Positions 8,009 to 17,206 of a stretch of 33,265 nucleotides of DNA are shown one piece after another. The notes beneath the pieces were generated by a model, which was not told where the DNA came from, ran no database searches, and saw only the letters and a list, made by a program, of their open reading frames with translations. Source of the stretch: Bacteriovorax sp. (lineage in GTDB: Bacteria; Bdellovibrionota; Bacteriovoracia; Bacteriovoracales; Bacteriovoracaceae); the NCBI GenBank assembly GCA_018060625.1, contig JAGOVS010000018.1, forward strand, positions 1 through 33,265. The letters run 5' to 3'. The stretch's first letter is position 1. Every line of letters starts with the position of its first letter. A program made the translations under genes and the position numbers.

Positions 8009-9872
8009 CTTGATCTCTTGGTAGTTTAAAATAAGTTGTCGCATCTTGAGCATTGGCCGATTGAAAGGCAAAAAGTTTTTCTCGCCAAATGGCCATCCCT
8101 GGAAGAGTTGTTGCAAAAAGATTTTCTTTGCCAATAAAGTAAGTTGTGTCTTTAGAATGAATCGAAAAACCATCCAATTCAATATTTTCAATTTCCTCTG
8201 GGATATTGGGATTATCCATATATCCATAGCGAATTATGATTGTATGGCACCCATGCCCAATACTATCGACTTCAATTCGTTTTGATTTTTGAACGTGAGG
8301 AACTTCTTCTGTGACGACACGAAGAAACACAAGATTTTCATGAACAGTTTTAAAATGATTGAAAGTATTTATAAGTGCATAAGGTGTATAAACGAGACCA
8401 CTAGACATATAGATGGCCACACCGGAATTGCGATGAGGTTTTGTTTTCTCCAGCATTTCTAAAAAACGACCTAGTGGCATGATCTTATTTTGATTTCGAA
8501 TCTCAAGAAGTCTTCGTCCTCTTTTCCAAGTCGTCATAATCGTAAAAATACACACACCCACCAGAAGAGGAACCCATCCTCCATCAATAATTTTCAGTAA
8601 ATTGGCCCCTAAAAATGAAAAATCAATCAACAAAAAGAATCCGCAAATCAAGAGAGCTTTTCCAAGACTCCAATTCCATCGCTCTCTGGCAACAACAAAA
8701 AAAAGAATAGTCGTAATGGCCATAGTTGTTGTAACAGCTATCCCATAGGCCGCTGCGAGATTGCTTGAAGTCTTAAAAGCTAGAACGAGGGAGATACAGG
8801 CAAGCATTAAAAGAGTATTCATACTTTTGACAAAAATTTGTCCGTATTCTTTAATCGAAGTATGCATAATTCTCACTCTAGGAATAAATCCTAAGTGAAC
8901 AGCATGCATCGTTATAGAAAAAACTCCAGTAATCAGTGCTTGAGAAGCAATGACCGTTGCACAAGTGGCAAGGAGAACGAGAGGTGTGAGCATCCACTTA
9001 GGGGCCATGAGAAAGAATGGATTTTTCACAGCTTCAGGCATATGAGTTAACAGCGCTCCTTGGCCAAAATAATTAAGAATTAAACAAGGAAGGGCCACAA
9101 AAAACCAAGCTCGCTGGATTGGTTTTTTTCCAAAATGTCCCAGATCTGAATAAAGCGCCTCCCCTCCCGTAACGACTAAAAAGACTGAGCCCAATACCAT
9201 AAAACCATTCCACTGATTTTCCATAAAAAAACGAAATGCATAATAGGGATTCATTGCAAACAAGACGTCTGGAGCTTTAACAATATTATAAATACCAAGA
9301 GAGCCGAGTACTAAAAACCATAACAACGTAATTGGACCAAAAACTTTTCCCATTACACTTGTACCAAATCTTTGAACGGAAAAAAGTGCCACTAAAATGA
9401 CGATCGTGATTGGCACAATATAGGGAGTAAAAATAGGTGTAATTAATTCTAATCCTTCAACAGCAGATAAAACAGAAATTGCCGGAGTAATCATTCCATC
9501 TCCATAAAGCAATGCCGTCCCAAAAAGTCCAAAGAGGACAAGCTTTTCCTTGGAACGAGAAAGTTGGCCATTATGTGGTGAAATGAGCGCGGTTAGGGCC
9601 AGTATCCCCCCTTCTCCTCTATTATCTGCCTGCAAAACATAACGTAAGTATTTAATGGAAATAACAATGATAAGAGACCAAAAAATTAGGGATAAGACTC
9701 CATAAATCGAGGAAGCTGAAAGGGCAATATTATGTCCATGATGAAAGGACTCTTTAAGTGCATACAATGGACTTGTTCCAATATCTCCATAGACGACACC
9801 TAAGGCACTCAAAGCAAGTAGGAAATGATAACGCTTAGAATGGTTTACATTTTGATCATGGCGAGCAGACAT
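7977..9872 (-). CDS. kup: Low-affinity K+ uptake transporter Kup
   Basis: Protein of 631 residues, close to the 622 of E. coli Kup, of the KUP/HAK/KT family of K+/H+ symporters. About twelve membrane helices are followed by a hydrophilic C-terminal domain. Signatures are ALSALGVVYGDIGTSPLYAL and ADNRGEGGILALTAL at the start and YGDGMITPAISVLSAVEGL later. The start at 9872 is chosen because GGAG lies about nine bases upstream; the frame could begin 17 residues earlier, but that stretch is not Kup-like. It is divergent from the TerC-like gene and convergent with the ATPase remnant, another cation transporter. Confidence 0.96.
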   Translation of the reverse strand: MSARHDQNVNHSKRYHFLLALSALGVVYGDIGTSPLYALKESFHHGHNIALSASSIYGVLSLIFWSLIIVISIKYLRYVLQADNRGEGGILALTALISPHNGQLSRSKEKLVLFGLFGTALLYGDGMITPAISVLSAVEGLELITPIFTPYIVPITIVILVALFSVQRFGTSVMGKVFGPITLLWFLVLGSLGIYNIVKAPDVLFAMNPYYAFRFFMENQWNGFMVLGSVFLVVTGGEALYSDLGHFGKKPIQRAWFFVALPCLILNYFGQGALLTHMPEAVKNPFFLMAPKWMLTPLVLLATCATVIASQALITGVFSITMHAVHLGFIPRVRIMHTSIKEYGQIFVKSMNTLLMLACISLVLAFKTSSNLAAAYGIAVTTTMAITTILFFVVARERWNWSLGKALLICGFFLLIDFSFLGANLLKIIDGGWVPLLVGVCIFTIMTTWKRGRRLLEIRNQNKIMPLGRFLEMLEKTKPHRNSGVAIYMSSGLVYTPYALINTFNHFKTVHENLVFLRVVTEEVPHVQKSKRIEVDSIGHGCHTIIIRYGYMDNPNIPEEIENIELDGFSIHSKDTTYFIGKENLFATTLPGMAIWREKLFAFQSANAQDATTYFKLPRDQVMEIGIQVEL

Positions 9873-9986
9873 AGAATTCTCCAAAAATTTTCTATCAAAT
9901 TTGTAAAAAAAAATTATAATCAATATTCTGTATTATAAAGACATCAACTATTAAGGCAATGTTCAAATACCTAAAGGATCAAAATA

Positions 9987-10724
9987 ATGGAAAACTTATT
10001 CTCCCTCAGCTCAATTGTCCCATTTCTGACACTCTTTTCACTTGAGCTTGTTTTGGGAATCGATAATATTATTTTTGTTTCCATTCTTTCTTCAAAATTG
10101 CCAAAAGATCAGCAACAAAAAGCGAGAACGCTGGGTCTGGGCCTTGCCGTTATTACGAGAATTATTCTTCTGCTTTCCATTTCCTGGGTGATCGGCCTTA
10201 CGGCCCCCCTCTTTTCGCTTTTTGAAATGCCTATTTCTGGACGCAATTTAATTCTACTCATTGGAGGGTTATTTCTCATTGCTAAAAGTACTCATGAAAT
10301 CCACCAAAAACTTGAGGCCGACGAGGAAGTCTCCGATGCTAGCAAAGTCCCAAATAAGTTCATGGGGGTGATTATTCAAATTTTGCTTTTGGATATTGTC
10401 TTTTCTCTCGATTCTGTCATTACCGCTGTTGGAATGGTTAGCAATGTCTCTATTATGATCGCGGCCGTTATGGTTTCAACCGTCGTGATGATATTTACGG
10501 CCTCTGCTATTTCACAATTTGTTGAGAGACATCCAACTGTTAAAATTCTTGCACTAAGTTTTTTACTCCTTGTTGGAGTCACTCTTATTGCAGAAGGACT
10601 TAATCAGCATATTTCAAAGGGATATATTTATTTCTCCATGGCCTTCTCATTATTTGTGGAATCTATCAATATTCGCATGAAGAAAAAGAAGAATCATGTT
10701 CAGCTAAAGAAAACCTGGAAATAA
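9987..10724 (+). CDS. TerC-family integral membrane protein
   Basis: Protein of 245 residues with about seven helices. The paired acidic motifs of the TerC family are present: FSLELVLGIDNIIFVSIL in the first helix and LLLDIVFSLDSVITAVGMV in the fourth. TerC relatives are linked to tellurite resistance and, in better-studied cases, to manganese export and metallation of exported enzymes. This single-domain type lacks the CBS and CorC parts of YoaE-like proteins. The ribosome site AAAGGATC lies ahead of the start. It ends six bases from the end of the convergent YqaA-like gene. Confidence 0.9.
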   Translation: MENLFSLSSIVPFLTLFSLELVLGIDNIIFVSILSSKLPKDQQQKARTLGLGLAVITRIILLLSISWVIGLTAPLFSLFEMPISGRNLILLIGGLFLIAKSTHEIHQKLEADEEVSDASKVPNKFMGVIIQILLLDIVFSLDSVITAVGMVSNVSIMIAAVMVSTVVMIFTASAISQFVERHPTVKILALSFLLLVGVTLIAEGLNQHISKGYIYFSMAFSLFVESINIRMKKKKNHVQLKKTWK

Positions 10725-10730
10725 TAAAAA

Positions 10731-11285
10731 TCATTCCACAATAACACCGGTATCTTTAAGCTCGTCTTTAAGACCCCACAGCTTTTTGAGCAGATTAGGT
10801 GCATGAGAACCAAGGTAAGACATGATCATGAATTTGATCAATCGTCCAAAAAAAATGACTAGTAAAAGGTCTTTTATTGGTGTGTGAACAAGTGCTGCCA
10901 GAATAACGGCCGGCTGTTGGGCAAGAGGAGTGAGGGCCACAAAAAACACCAAATAAAGTCCATATCTTTCAAAAAATTCTTTCGTCAGTAGCCATGATTG
11001 AGACTCAATGAGACTAGGGTACCAATCGAGGATTAAATCAATTCCGAATTTATCGACAAACTGTGCAAGGAGCAAGGCCCCAAGTGTTGATCCAACTGTC
11101 ACGAAAAAAGCTAGACTCAACCATCTTTTCGGAACGAGCATTGCATTCGATATCAAAATCCCATCATTGGGGATGACAACCACAAAATTATCAAGAGCGG
11201 CGAGAAAACCAATAAAAGGGGGATACCAGAATCGATCTGCAAAATGCTGAAAGTATTTTACAATTTTTCTTATTTTTTCATGCAT
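10731..11285 (-). CDS. YqaA/VTT-type (SNARE-associated) membrane protein
   Basis: Protein of 184 residues with four or five helices, resembling the YqaA branch of the DedA/VTT (SNARE_assoc) superfamily. It has a typical start (PFIGFLAALDNFVVVIPNDG), a glycine-containing helix (TVGSTLGALLLAQFVDKFG) and the proline-rich segment ALTPLAQQPAVILAAL. VTT proteins are linked to membrane lipid scrambling and envelope stability; YqaA itself has no settled role. The start has only a weak ribosome site. It is divergent from the GAF-PAS gene. Confidence 0.75.
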   Translation of the reverse strand: MHEKIRKIVKYFQHFADRFWYPPFIGFLAALDNFVVVIPNDGILISNAMLVPKRWLSLAFFVTVGSTLGALLLAQFVDKFGIDLILDWYPSLIESQSWLLTKEFFERYGLYLVFFVALTPLAQQPAVILAALVHTPIKDLLLVIFFGRLIKFMIMSYLGSHAPNLLKKLWGLKDELKDTGVIVE

Positions 11286-11346
11286 AATAAAACTCTACAA
11301 CGTCCTACTAGAATATCAATCCCCACACAATTTTACTTATTGATAG

Positions 11347-11376
11347 TGCCCTATTTTTAGGGCATATGGAATGCCC
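11347..11376 (+). promoter_or_regulatory. Two mutually exclusive hairpins in the leader of the GAF-PAS gene
   Basis: TGCCCTA (11347-11353) pairs with TAGGGCA (11358-11364), and GGGCAT (11360-11365) pairs with ATGCCC (11371-11376). The two stems share GGGCA, so only one can form at a time. The second is followed by CTCTCTTTT. This is the layout of an attenuator, but neither a transcript start nor a ligand can be shown from sequence. Confidence 0.4.
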
Positions 11377-11498
11377 CTCTCTTTTGATTGTGCAAAGAAT
11401 AGTGTTCCAACTCTTTTAATACACTATCATCTGCGACCCTCTACTCAAAACGCGCGATAATGGGACTTGTTAAGTAAATCAATCCTAAGAGGCCTAGT

Positions 11499-12344
11499 AT
11501 GAATCACTCCCTTATACCAGAAGATGAAAAAGAACGGATGAACCAATTACAAAAATTTCAAATCCTGGACACACTGCCGGAGAATGCTTTTGATGAACTA
11601 ACTAAGCTTACTCACCTTGTTTGTGGTGGACAAATTTGCTTAATCAGCTTTATCGATCATCAACGGCAATGGATTAAATCAAAAAGAGGAACAAATATTG
11701 AACAAATTTCTCGGGATATTTCTTTTTGCGCACTTACCATTTTGCAAAACGATGTGTTTGAAATTGTTGATGCCTTAAAAGACGAATCATTGAGAAATCA
11801 TCCCTTCGTCACAGATCCCCCCACGATTCGCTGGTATGCCGGTGCCCCCCTCATAACCAGGGGAGGGTTTAAGATTGGTACTTTATGCGTCTTGGGCGAC
11901 ACACCCCAGAGATTATCTCTCCTCCAAAGAGAGGCATTAGTGAGTCTCGCAAAACAAGTCGTCAACTTGCTTGAGTTAAGGGAGCGAGAAATACAATTAA
12001 GAAAGCAAACAAAAGAACTAGAAAACCTTTTTGATCTCTCCTTAGAATTGATTTGTATCGCGGGTGTTGATGGTTATTTTAAATACCTTAATCCGGCCTG
12101 GACCATTGTCTTAGGATACTCAGAGGAAGAATTAAAATCACAACCGCTGACTCATTTTATTCACCCAGATGATATTTTAAAAACGTTAGAGGAAATTGAA
12201 AAATTAAAACAAGGAGAACTCACCATTAACTTCTCAGTTCGCTTTTACGCAAAAGATAAAACGTATCGTGAGCTCAATTGGTTTGCTTACCCCGAAGAAA
12301 AGGGAGAGAAAATTTTTGCTATTGCTAGAGATATAACAAAATAA
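11499..12344 (+). CDS. GAF-PAS sensor protein without output domain
   Basis: Protein of 281 residues with a GAF domain (about 20-160; segments FDELTKLTHLVCGG, RWYAGAPLITRGGFKIGTL), a short linker helix (EREIQLRKQTKELENLF) and one PAS domain (about 172-281; YFKYLNPAWTIVLGYSEEEL, HFIHPDDI, ending IFAIARDITK). Proteins with this arrangement normally continue into a histidine kinase, GGDEF or phosphatase domain; here a stop follows right after the PAS core and the DNA beyond shows no continuation. It may act by binding a partner protein or be the remaining front end of a larger sensor. There is no transmembrane segment, so it is cytoplasmic. AGAGG precedes the start. Confidence 0.85.
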   Translation: MNHSLIPEDEKERMNQLQKFQILDTLPENAFDELTKLTHLVCGGQICLISFIDHQRQWIKSKRGTNIEQISRDISFCALTILQNDVFEIVDALKDESLRNHPFVTDPPTIRWYAGAPLITRGGFKIGTLCVLGDTPQRLSLLQREALVSLAKQVVNLLELREREIQLRKQTKELENLFDLSLELICIAGVDGYFKYLNPAWTIVLGYSEEELKSQPLTHFIHPDDILKTLEEIEKLKQGELTINFSVRFYAKDKTYRELNWFAYPEEKGEKIFAIARDITK

Positions 12345-12473
12345 TCCCTCTTCCTGCCGAATAATCTTCTAGATAAAGTGAATAAAATCTGTAAACATAA
12401 TTTAAATCATTTTTTTCTCACTTCTCACTCGTTAATCTTCATTTAGAGACTGATAACCTCAAGGAAATTCTCT

Positions 12474-14771
12474 ATGAGTATTTATTACTTTGATCAAATT
12501 ACTAAAGCTGACTCATTTTTAGGAGGCAAAGGATTTTCCTTAGGCTTAATGAAAAACGCGGGTTTTCCTGTTCCCGACGGATTAATTTTGACTGAAATCC
12601 CAGTAGGGGAAAATGAGTGGAATGAAATCTATGTATGGTGGAAAAAAATCAATTCACCAAAAATTGCGGTGCGAAGCTCTGCGGTGGGAGAAGATTCAAG
12701 TGAGCAGAGTTTTGCTGGACAAAATTCCACCTTTCTCAACATTGAAACTGAAAGTGGTTTAAGAAAAGCTGTCATCAACTGCTTTCAATCAATGCATAAA
12801 AAATCGAGTTCCCTTTATCGAGAACATTTCTTAAAAGAAAAGGCCATTGATGCTAAAATGAACGTCGTCCTACAAGTCATGGTCAACCCCAAACTCTCTG
12901 GGGTCTTTTTTAGCATCGATCCAAGGAATAATGAGAAGGGCTGGATTGCTGAGGCCATTGAAGGATTTGGTGAGGATCTTGTTTCTGGTAAAAAAACCCC
13001 TTGGCATTTTGAAGAAAGAACAAATTCAGAGACTACTCTTTTTGATATTGGCGAACTAGTTCATACGGGAAAGTCCGTTCGTGATTTTTTTGGACTAGAA
13101 ATTGACATGGAATGGGCCATCGATCAAAACAATCAACTCAAAGTTCTTCAGGCAAGACCCATTACCGCTCTCTCTGGTAAGTCAGAAGAAAAAAGGATGA
13201 TCGATGAAGAACTTAGAAGATTAAAGGAAACTCACTCTCCTGAAACCATTTGGGACGGAGGGACGTTTGCGGAATGGAGTGGCCCCCCTAGCGAACTTAC
13301 TTTTAGTATTTGGAAAGAGGCTTTTTCAAAACAACATGCCTTCTCAAAGGCATTACAAAAATTGGGATATTTAGGTATTGATGAGGAACTACCAACCTCT
13401 GGACACTCGCTACTGGAAAAAATATTTGATCGAGGATACGTCAACATCTCGATGATGGCACCGCTTTATTTCGGACCAATCCCCTATAGCCTTGATTACG
13501 ACCGAGAAACAAAACTTAAATTTGATTTTAGCAAAATGAATTTAAAAACCTTCCTCCTTACTCCTTTTACGATGGCCAGGATGATCAAAGTAAGTTTTCG
13601 TCTTTCCACTGAAAGACAAAAATGGATAAGTGATTGCTCTAAAGAATTGATCCGCTTCAGTGCCATCAGCTTCCGTGAGAAAAATGCCTCTTCCTATAAA
13701 CATCTTTCTAATGAAGAACTCCTAGCGACTTTTAAGAATGAAGTTGAGCAATTTTATAATGATCATTTACTCTGGCCATTAGTCCTGATCACTCTCATTG
13801 AATCCACCTCGCAAAGTTTGAAGGCCCTCATGAGAGGAGTTCTTCCTGATGATCAAATTCAACAAAAGATAAATCACTGGCTTGGTATTGGTATTCATAC
13901 CGTGACAATGGATATGAATATTGACTACGGAAATGCTTGTCTAGATCTTAATAAAAGAAATTATTTTTTAGGAAAATATGGTCACCGAGGACCTGGAGAG
14001 CTAGAGCTTTCTAATCCCAGATGGCTGGAACTTGGTGACTCCGCTTTTATCAAGATGCTAACCTCTCAAAGAATACAAACTGCAAATAATGAACTAGCGG
14101 TTGAAAATGATATTCAACAGCTCAATACTTATAAAAAACAAGTGATCGAAAAAGAGTGGATACTTCTCAAAGAAATGCTCGAGCTCCGGGAAAAATGGAA
14201 AATGAATCTCCTGTCCCCTTACTCACATATTCGCTACCTCGCTCTTGAAATAGCGAAACGAGAAAATCTTGGAGAAAACATTTTTTGGTTCAGCTACCAA
14301 GAAATTATCAATAGAGATTGGGACTTAGAGAAAGCAAAAAAAAGAAAAAATCATTGTGAAATGAGCAAGTCTATTTTTCTTCCCAGTATTGTCAGACTTT
14401 CAAATTTAGAGGATATACTCTCTAATAAAAATGAAATAAATAGCAGTAAAATGATCAAGGGAGAATCACTGTCACCGGGCCTCGTCTTTGGTGAAATTCG
14501 TATTGTCACTGACCCTGAGACGGTTAATACAGACTCATGGCCTGAGAATACAGTTTTAGTGGCCGAATCGACAGACCCAGGATGGACTGGGCTTTTCTTA
14601 AAATCAAAAGCTGTCATCGTTGAAAAAGGAGGCGTTCTCTCTCATTGTGCAATCGTTGCCAGAGAAATGAACCTGCCTGCTGTCAGTGGAATCAAACAAT
14701 GTCATCTTCATTTTAAAGATGGCGATAAAATTTGGGTGGATGGAAATAATGGACGTGTTACATTGGCTTAG
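12474..14771 (+). CDS. PEP-utiliser-type phosphohistidine enzyme (PEP synthase/rifampin phosphotransferase-like)
   Basis: Protein of 765 residues. An N-terminal PPDK-type ATP-grasp domain (about 5-235) carries GGKGFSLGLMKNAGFPVPDG and IAVRSSAVGEDSSEQSFAGQ. A long middle part (about 240-680) is not recognised. The C-terminal swivelling domain has the phosphohistidine motif GGVLSHCAIVAREMNLP (H724). The PEP/pyruvate TIM barrel of true PEP synthase is missing. The order ATP-binding, acceptor-binding, histidine domain is that of rifampin phosphotransferase-like enzymes, which phosphorylate a small molecule using the beta phosphate of ATP. I infer such an activity on an unknown acceptor. AAGGAAA precedes the start. 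The end overlaps the next gene by 23 bases. Confidence 0.82.
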   Translation: MSIYYFDQITKADSFLGGKGFSLGLMKNAGFPVPDGLILTEIPVGENEWNEIYVWWKKINSPKIAVRSSAVGEDSSEQSFAGQNSTFLNIETESGLRKAVINCFQSMHKKSSSLYREHFLKEKAIDAKMNVVLQVMVNPKLSGVFFSIDPRNNEKGWIAEAIEGFGEDLVSGKKTPWHFEERTNSETTLFDIGELVHTGKSVRDFFGLEIDMEWAIDQNNQLKVLQARPITALSGKSEEKRMIDEELRRLKETHSPETIWDGGTFAEWSGPPSELTFSIWKEAFSKQHAFSKALQKLGYLGIDEELPTSGHSLLEKIFDRGYVNISMMAPLYFGPIPYSLDYDRETKLKFDFSKMNLKTFLLTPFTMARMIKVSFRLSTERQKWISDCSKELIRFSAISFREKNASSYKHLSNEELLATFKNEVEQFYNDHLLWPLVLITLIESTSQSLKALMRGVLPDDQIQQKINHWLGIGIHTVTMDMNIDYGNACLDLNKRNYFLGKYGHRGPGELELSNPRWLELGDSAFIKMLTSQRIQTANNELAVENDIQQLNTYKKQVIEKEWILLKEMLELREKWKMNLLSPYSHIRYLALEIAKRENLGENIFWFSYQEIINRDWDLEKAKKRKNHCEMSKSIFLPSIVRLSNLEDILSNKNEINSSKMIKGESLSPGLVFGEIRIVTDPETVNTDSWPENTVLVAESTDPGWTGLFLKSKAVIVEKGGVLSHCAIVAREMNLPAVSGIKQCHLHFKDGDKIWVDGNNGRVTLA

Positions 14772-16242
14772 TCAAAATCATGAATTAGCAACCAAAGGCA
14801 TGACCCCTGGAATTATTCCAATGGTGCTTATTCCTTTAACGGCGCTTACGGTGGCACTCACTTCAGTTGCAGGAATTATTGCTGGATGGTTTGGCGTAAA
14901 GCTTCATGCAGAAGGGCCTAAACAACTCTTAGAAGTTCTCCTAAAAAAAAGAGTTCTTGTTTCAATGCTTTTAATCAATCTCTTAGGGATTGGTGCTTAT
15001 AAGGCCTATGGTTATGTTAAAAATCTTCCCAGTTTCATTTCTACAATTAATCGCCATTCCAAAAATGAGGCCATTAGCTCTCGGGAAAAATATGCAGATG
15101 AGCGAACTCGAAATCATGATTATATCGGAATCATCCCCGCTGAAAGCAACTTCTCAATTCAACTAGAAAAGGAAATCACGCTTCCCAAAGGAGCTTTTCG
15201 TTCCGGACTAATTTCAGGCAATTCCCTTTTCTATGGACTTGACGATGGCCGTATTTATGAATTTAACAAAAATGATCTCTCTATAAAACGCTCTTTTTTT
15301 ATTGGCACCCAAGTCACCACAAGACCCATTATTTACAAAAATCGGCTTTATTCAGGAGAAGGGAATCACTACACACATCATGCGCGCATTTATTCTTTTG
15401 ATTTACAGACAGGAAAATTCATAGGGGCCTTTACAACAAAAGGGCACACTGAGGGTCAGCCTCTGTTGGGAATCTTTAACGGTATCGATTATCTTTTTAT
15501 TACTGCTGGAGTAGATGGGCTCTATGCCCTCGACCCATTAACCATGAAAGAAATATGGCATCAAAATGACGGACACCTGGATGCTACAGTGAGCATTGAA
15601 GACGGAGTTGTATTTGCAGGTTCGGGAGTTGAAAAAGGAGCAGGAAGAGATAGAAGTTACGCTACTGCTTATCAGGCTTCAACAGGCAAGAAAATTTGGA
15701 AAACTGAATTACCAATCTCTAATTGGATGCATCCCATAGTGACCAAAAAGGATGTTTGTTATGTTTTAGGAGAGATCTATTTTAAATCAAGTGTTGGTCT
15801 TTTTTACTGTCTAGATAAAAAAACGGGCACTGCAAGTTATGCACTTCCATTTAATGCCCCCATTGCCTCGAAGCCTCTATATTTAAGAGACAACAATGAG
15901 GAATATGCCTTCTTTGGTGATTTTCACGGTGAAATTTGCGGAATAAGTATTACGAAAAAAGAAAAAATGTGGTGCCACAAAACAGGAAATGCAAAAACAA
16001 ACTACGCGCTCTCAAGTTTTGATTATGATCCAGTACATGGCGTTCTCTGGTATCCAAGCAATGACAACGGCCTTTTTGCACTTGAGCCTAAAACAGGAAA
16101 AATGTTAACACACTGGACTCCTGGTCCCACAGACGCTAAATGGATTGACAACTATGCCTCTGTCAGCATTGATGGCGACAGGATCTACCATATGGACATC
16201 AATGGTCATTTAAGAAAATTCAAAATTGAATTTAGACCTTAG
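14749..16242 (+). CDS. Membrane-anchored PQQ-type beta-propeller protein
   Basis: Protein of 497 residues with two N-terminal hydrophobic segments (PMVLIPLTALTVALTSVAGI; VSMLLINLLGIGAY) and then a long exported domain of repeats. Each repeat has the form gGlyALDp-tG--W typical of PQQ-like beta-propellers (GVDGLYALDPLTMKEIWH, AYQASTGKKIWK, GLFALEPKTGKML). There is no PQQ dehydrogenase active site, so a structural or binding role is more likely. The start at 14749 lies inside the preceding gene and gives a 23-base overlap, suggesting coupling; an alternative ATG at 14800 would remove the overlap. The end overlaps the convergent rhodanese gene by 11 bases. Confidence 0.8.
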   Translation: MDVLHWLSQNHELATKGMTPGIIPMVLIPLTALTVALTSVAGIIAGWFGVKLHAEGPKQLLEVLLKKRVLVSMLLINLLGIGAYKAYGYVKNLPSFISTINRHSKNEAISSREKYADERTRNHDYIGIIPAESNFSIQLEKEITLPKGAFRSGLISGNSLFYGLDDGRIYEFNKNDLSIKRSFFIGTQVTTRPIIYKNRLYSGEGNHYTHHARIYSFDLQTGKFIGAFTTKGHTEGQPLLGIFNGIDYLFITAGVDGLYALDPLTMKEIWHQNDGHLDATVSIEDGVVFAGSGVEKGAGRDRSYATAYQASTGKKIWKTELPISNWMHPIVTKKDVCYVLGEIYFKSSVGLFYCLDKKTGTASYALPFNAPIASKPLYLRDNNEEYAFFGDFHGEICGISITKKEKMWCHKTGNAKTNYALSSFDYDPVHGVLWYPSNDNGLFALEPKTGKMLTHWTPGPTDAKWIDNYASVSIDGDRIYHMDINGHLRKFKIEFRP

Positions 16243-16576
16243 TATTTGTCCAAGGCCCGGCGTTCATGACATGGATAAAACCTTTTTGTTTGAGAATTCC
16301 CATCGCGGCCGCACTGCGGGCCCCTGAAGCACAACAAAGAATGATCATTTTCTCTTTATCAAGTTTAGAACACTCTTCGCTTAAGCGATCAAGGGGAATA
16401 TTACGACTCTGGGGATTCGAGTGGCCAAGGAATTCTCCAGCTGATCTTACATCCACAATAATGGCCCCCTTACTCAAGAGATCAGGAATTTTCTTTTTTA
16501 CTGAATAAAAGCGATAAAAGCGATATGAGAAAAAAACAATTAAGACAATAACTAAAATATAATTAATATTATTCAT
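16232..16576 (-). CDS. Membrane-anchored single-domain rhodanese
   Basis: Protein of 114 residues with one N-terminal membrane helix (INYILVIVLIVFFSYRF) and a rhodanese domain. Signatures are the strand IIVDVRSAGEF, the NIPLD segment and the active loop CASGAR (C82 to R87), which fits the CxxxxR sulfur-transfer pattern, followed by GILKQKGF. Rhodaneses carry persulfide sulfur; the acceptor is unknown. It overlaps the methyltransferase gene upstream by 8 bases, and GGAAGGAAG lies just before its start, so it is probably the last gene of the minus-strand group starting at 18276. Confidence 0.9.
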   Translation of the reverse strand: MNNINYILVIVLIVFFSYRFYRFYSVKKKIPDLLSKGAIIVDVRSAGEFLGHSNPQSRNIPLDRLSEECSKLDKEKMIILCCASGARSAAAMGILKQKGFIHVMNAGPWTNTKV

Positions 16577-17186
16577 AACTTCCTTCCTTTATCTTTTTAA
16601 AAACAACTAAAAAAATGGGGTATGATTTATCATTCTTGCTTATATTATGGATGACTTTATAGGCCAACAAATGAAGACCAGTTAGTTTCCCCCAAGATGC
16701 TACTTGCTCCTTACTAAAACCAAAATGATGAACTCCCATTTTTGCCGGATCTGGATGAAAACTTCCATCCTCTTTATCTAAATCAATTATGCAAATAAGG
16801 CCATCCTCTTGAGTGAAATCTTTCAATTTTCTTACCATCTCAAGAGGATTAACCAGATGATGAAAGGCCATAGAAGAAAGAACTAGATTAAAATTATCTT
16901 CATCTAGTTTTTCGTTTTCTAAATTGCAAAAATAAGATTTTACATAGGGAATGCCATCAAATTTCTTATTGAAGATTTCAAGCATTCCCAGTGAAGTATC
17001 AACCCCTACCAATTGATTCTCATTTTTTACAAATTGACTCCCCAAAAGACCTGTTCCACACCCTACTTCTAAAATCTTTAATTTTTCCTCATGAAGAAAG
17101 AAAGAAATCTCTTTGGCGTAATGAGCGCTTAATTCGATTTTTTCAGGTGTATCCCAGGAATTGGCCAATTGATTAAAGTGATTCAT
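16569..17186 (-). CDS. Class I SAM-dependent methyltransferase
   Basis: Protein of 205 residues of the Methyltransf_11/25 type. Motif I is ILEVGCGTGLLGSQF (residues 38-52), the acidic end of strand two is LVGVDTS, and the motif IV/post region is LVLSSMAFHHLVNP. It has no membrane segment and should be cytoplasmic. GGAGATGAA precedes the start. Substrate unknown; the closest known styles are small-molecule methyltransferases. It sits between a secreted unknown and a rhodanese. Confidence 0.88.
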   Translation of the reverse strand: MNHFNQLANSWDTPEKIELSAHYAKEISFFLHEEKLKILEVGCGTGLLGSQFVKNENQLVGVDTSLGMLEIFNKKFDGIPYVKSYFCNLENEKLDEDNFNLVLSSMAFHHLVNPLEMVRKLKDFTQEDGLICIIDLDKEDGSFHPDPAKMGVHHFGFSKEQVASWGKLTGLHLLAYKVIHNISKNDKSYPIFLVVFKKIKEGSYE

Positions 17187-17206
17187 TTCATCTCCAAATA
17201 AAAAAT

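Noticed and set aside
12474-14771. Annotation as true PEP synthase (ppsA) or PPDK
   Set aside because: The C-terminal PEP/pyruvate barrel is missing and the histidine domain is at the very end.
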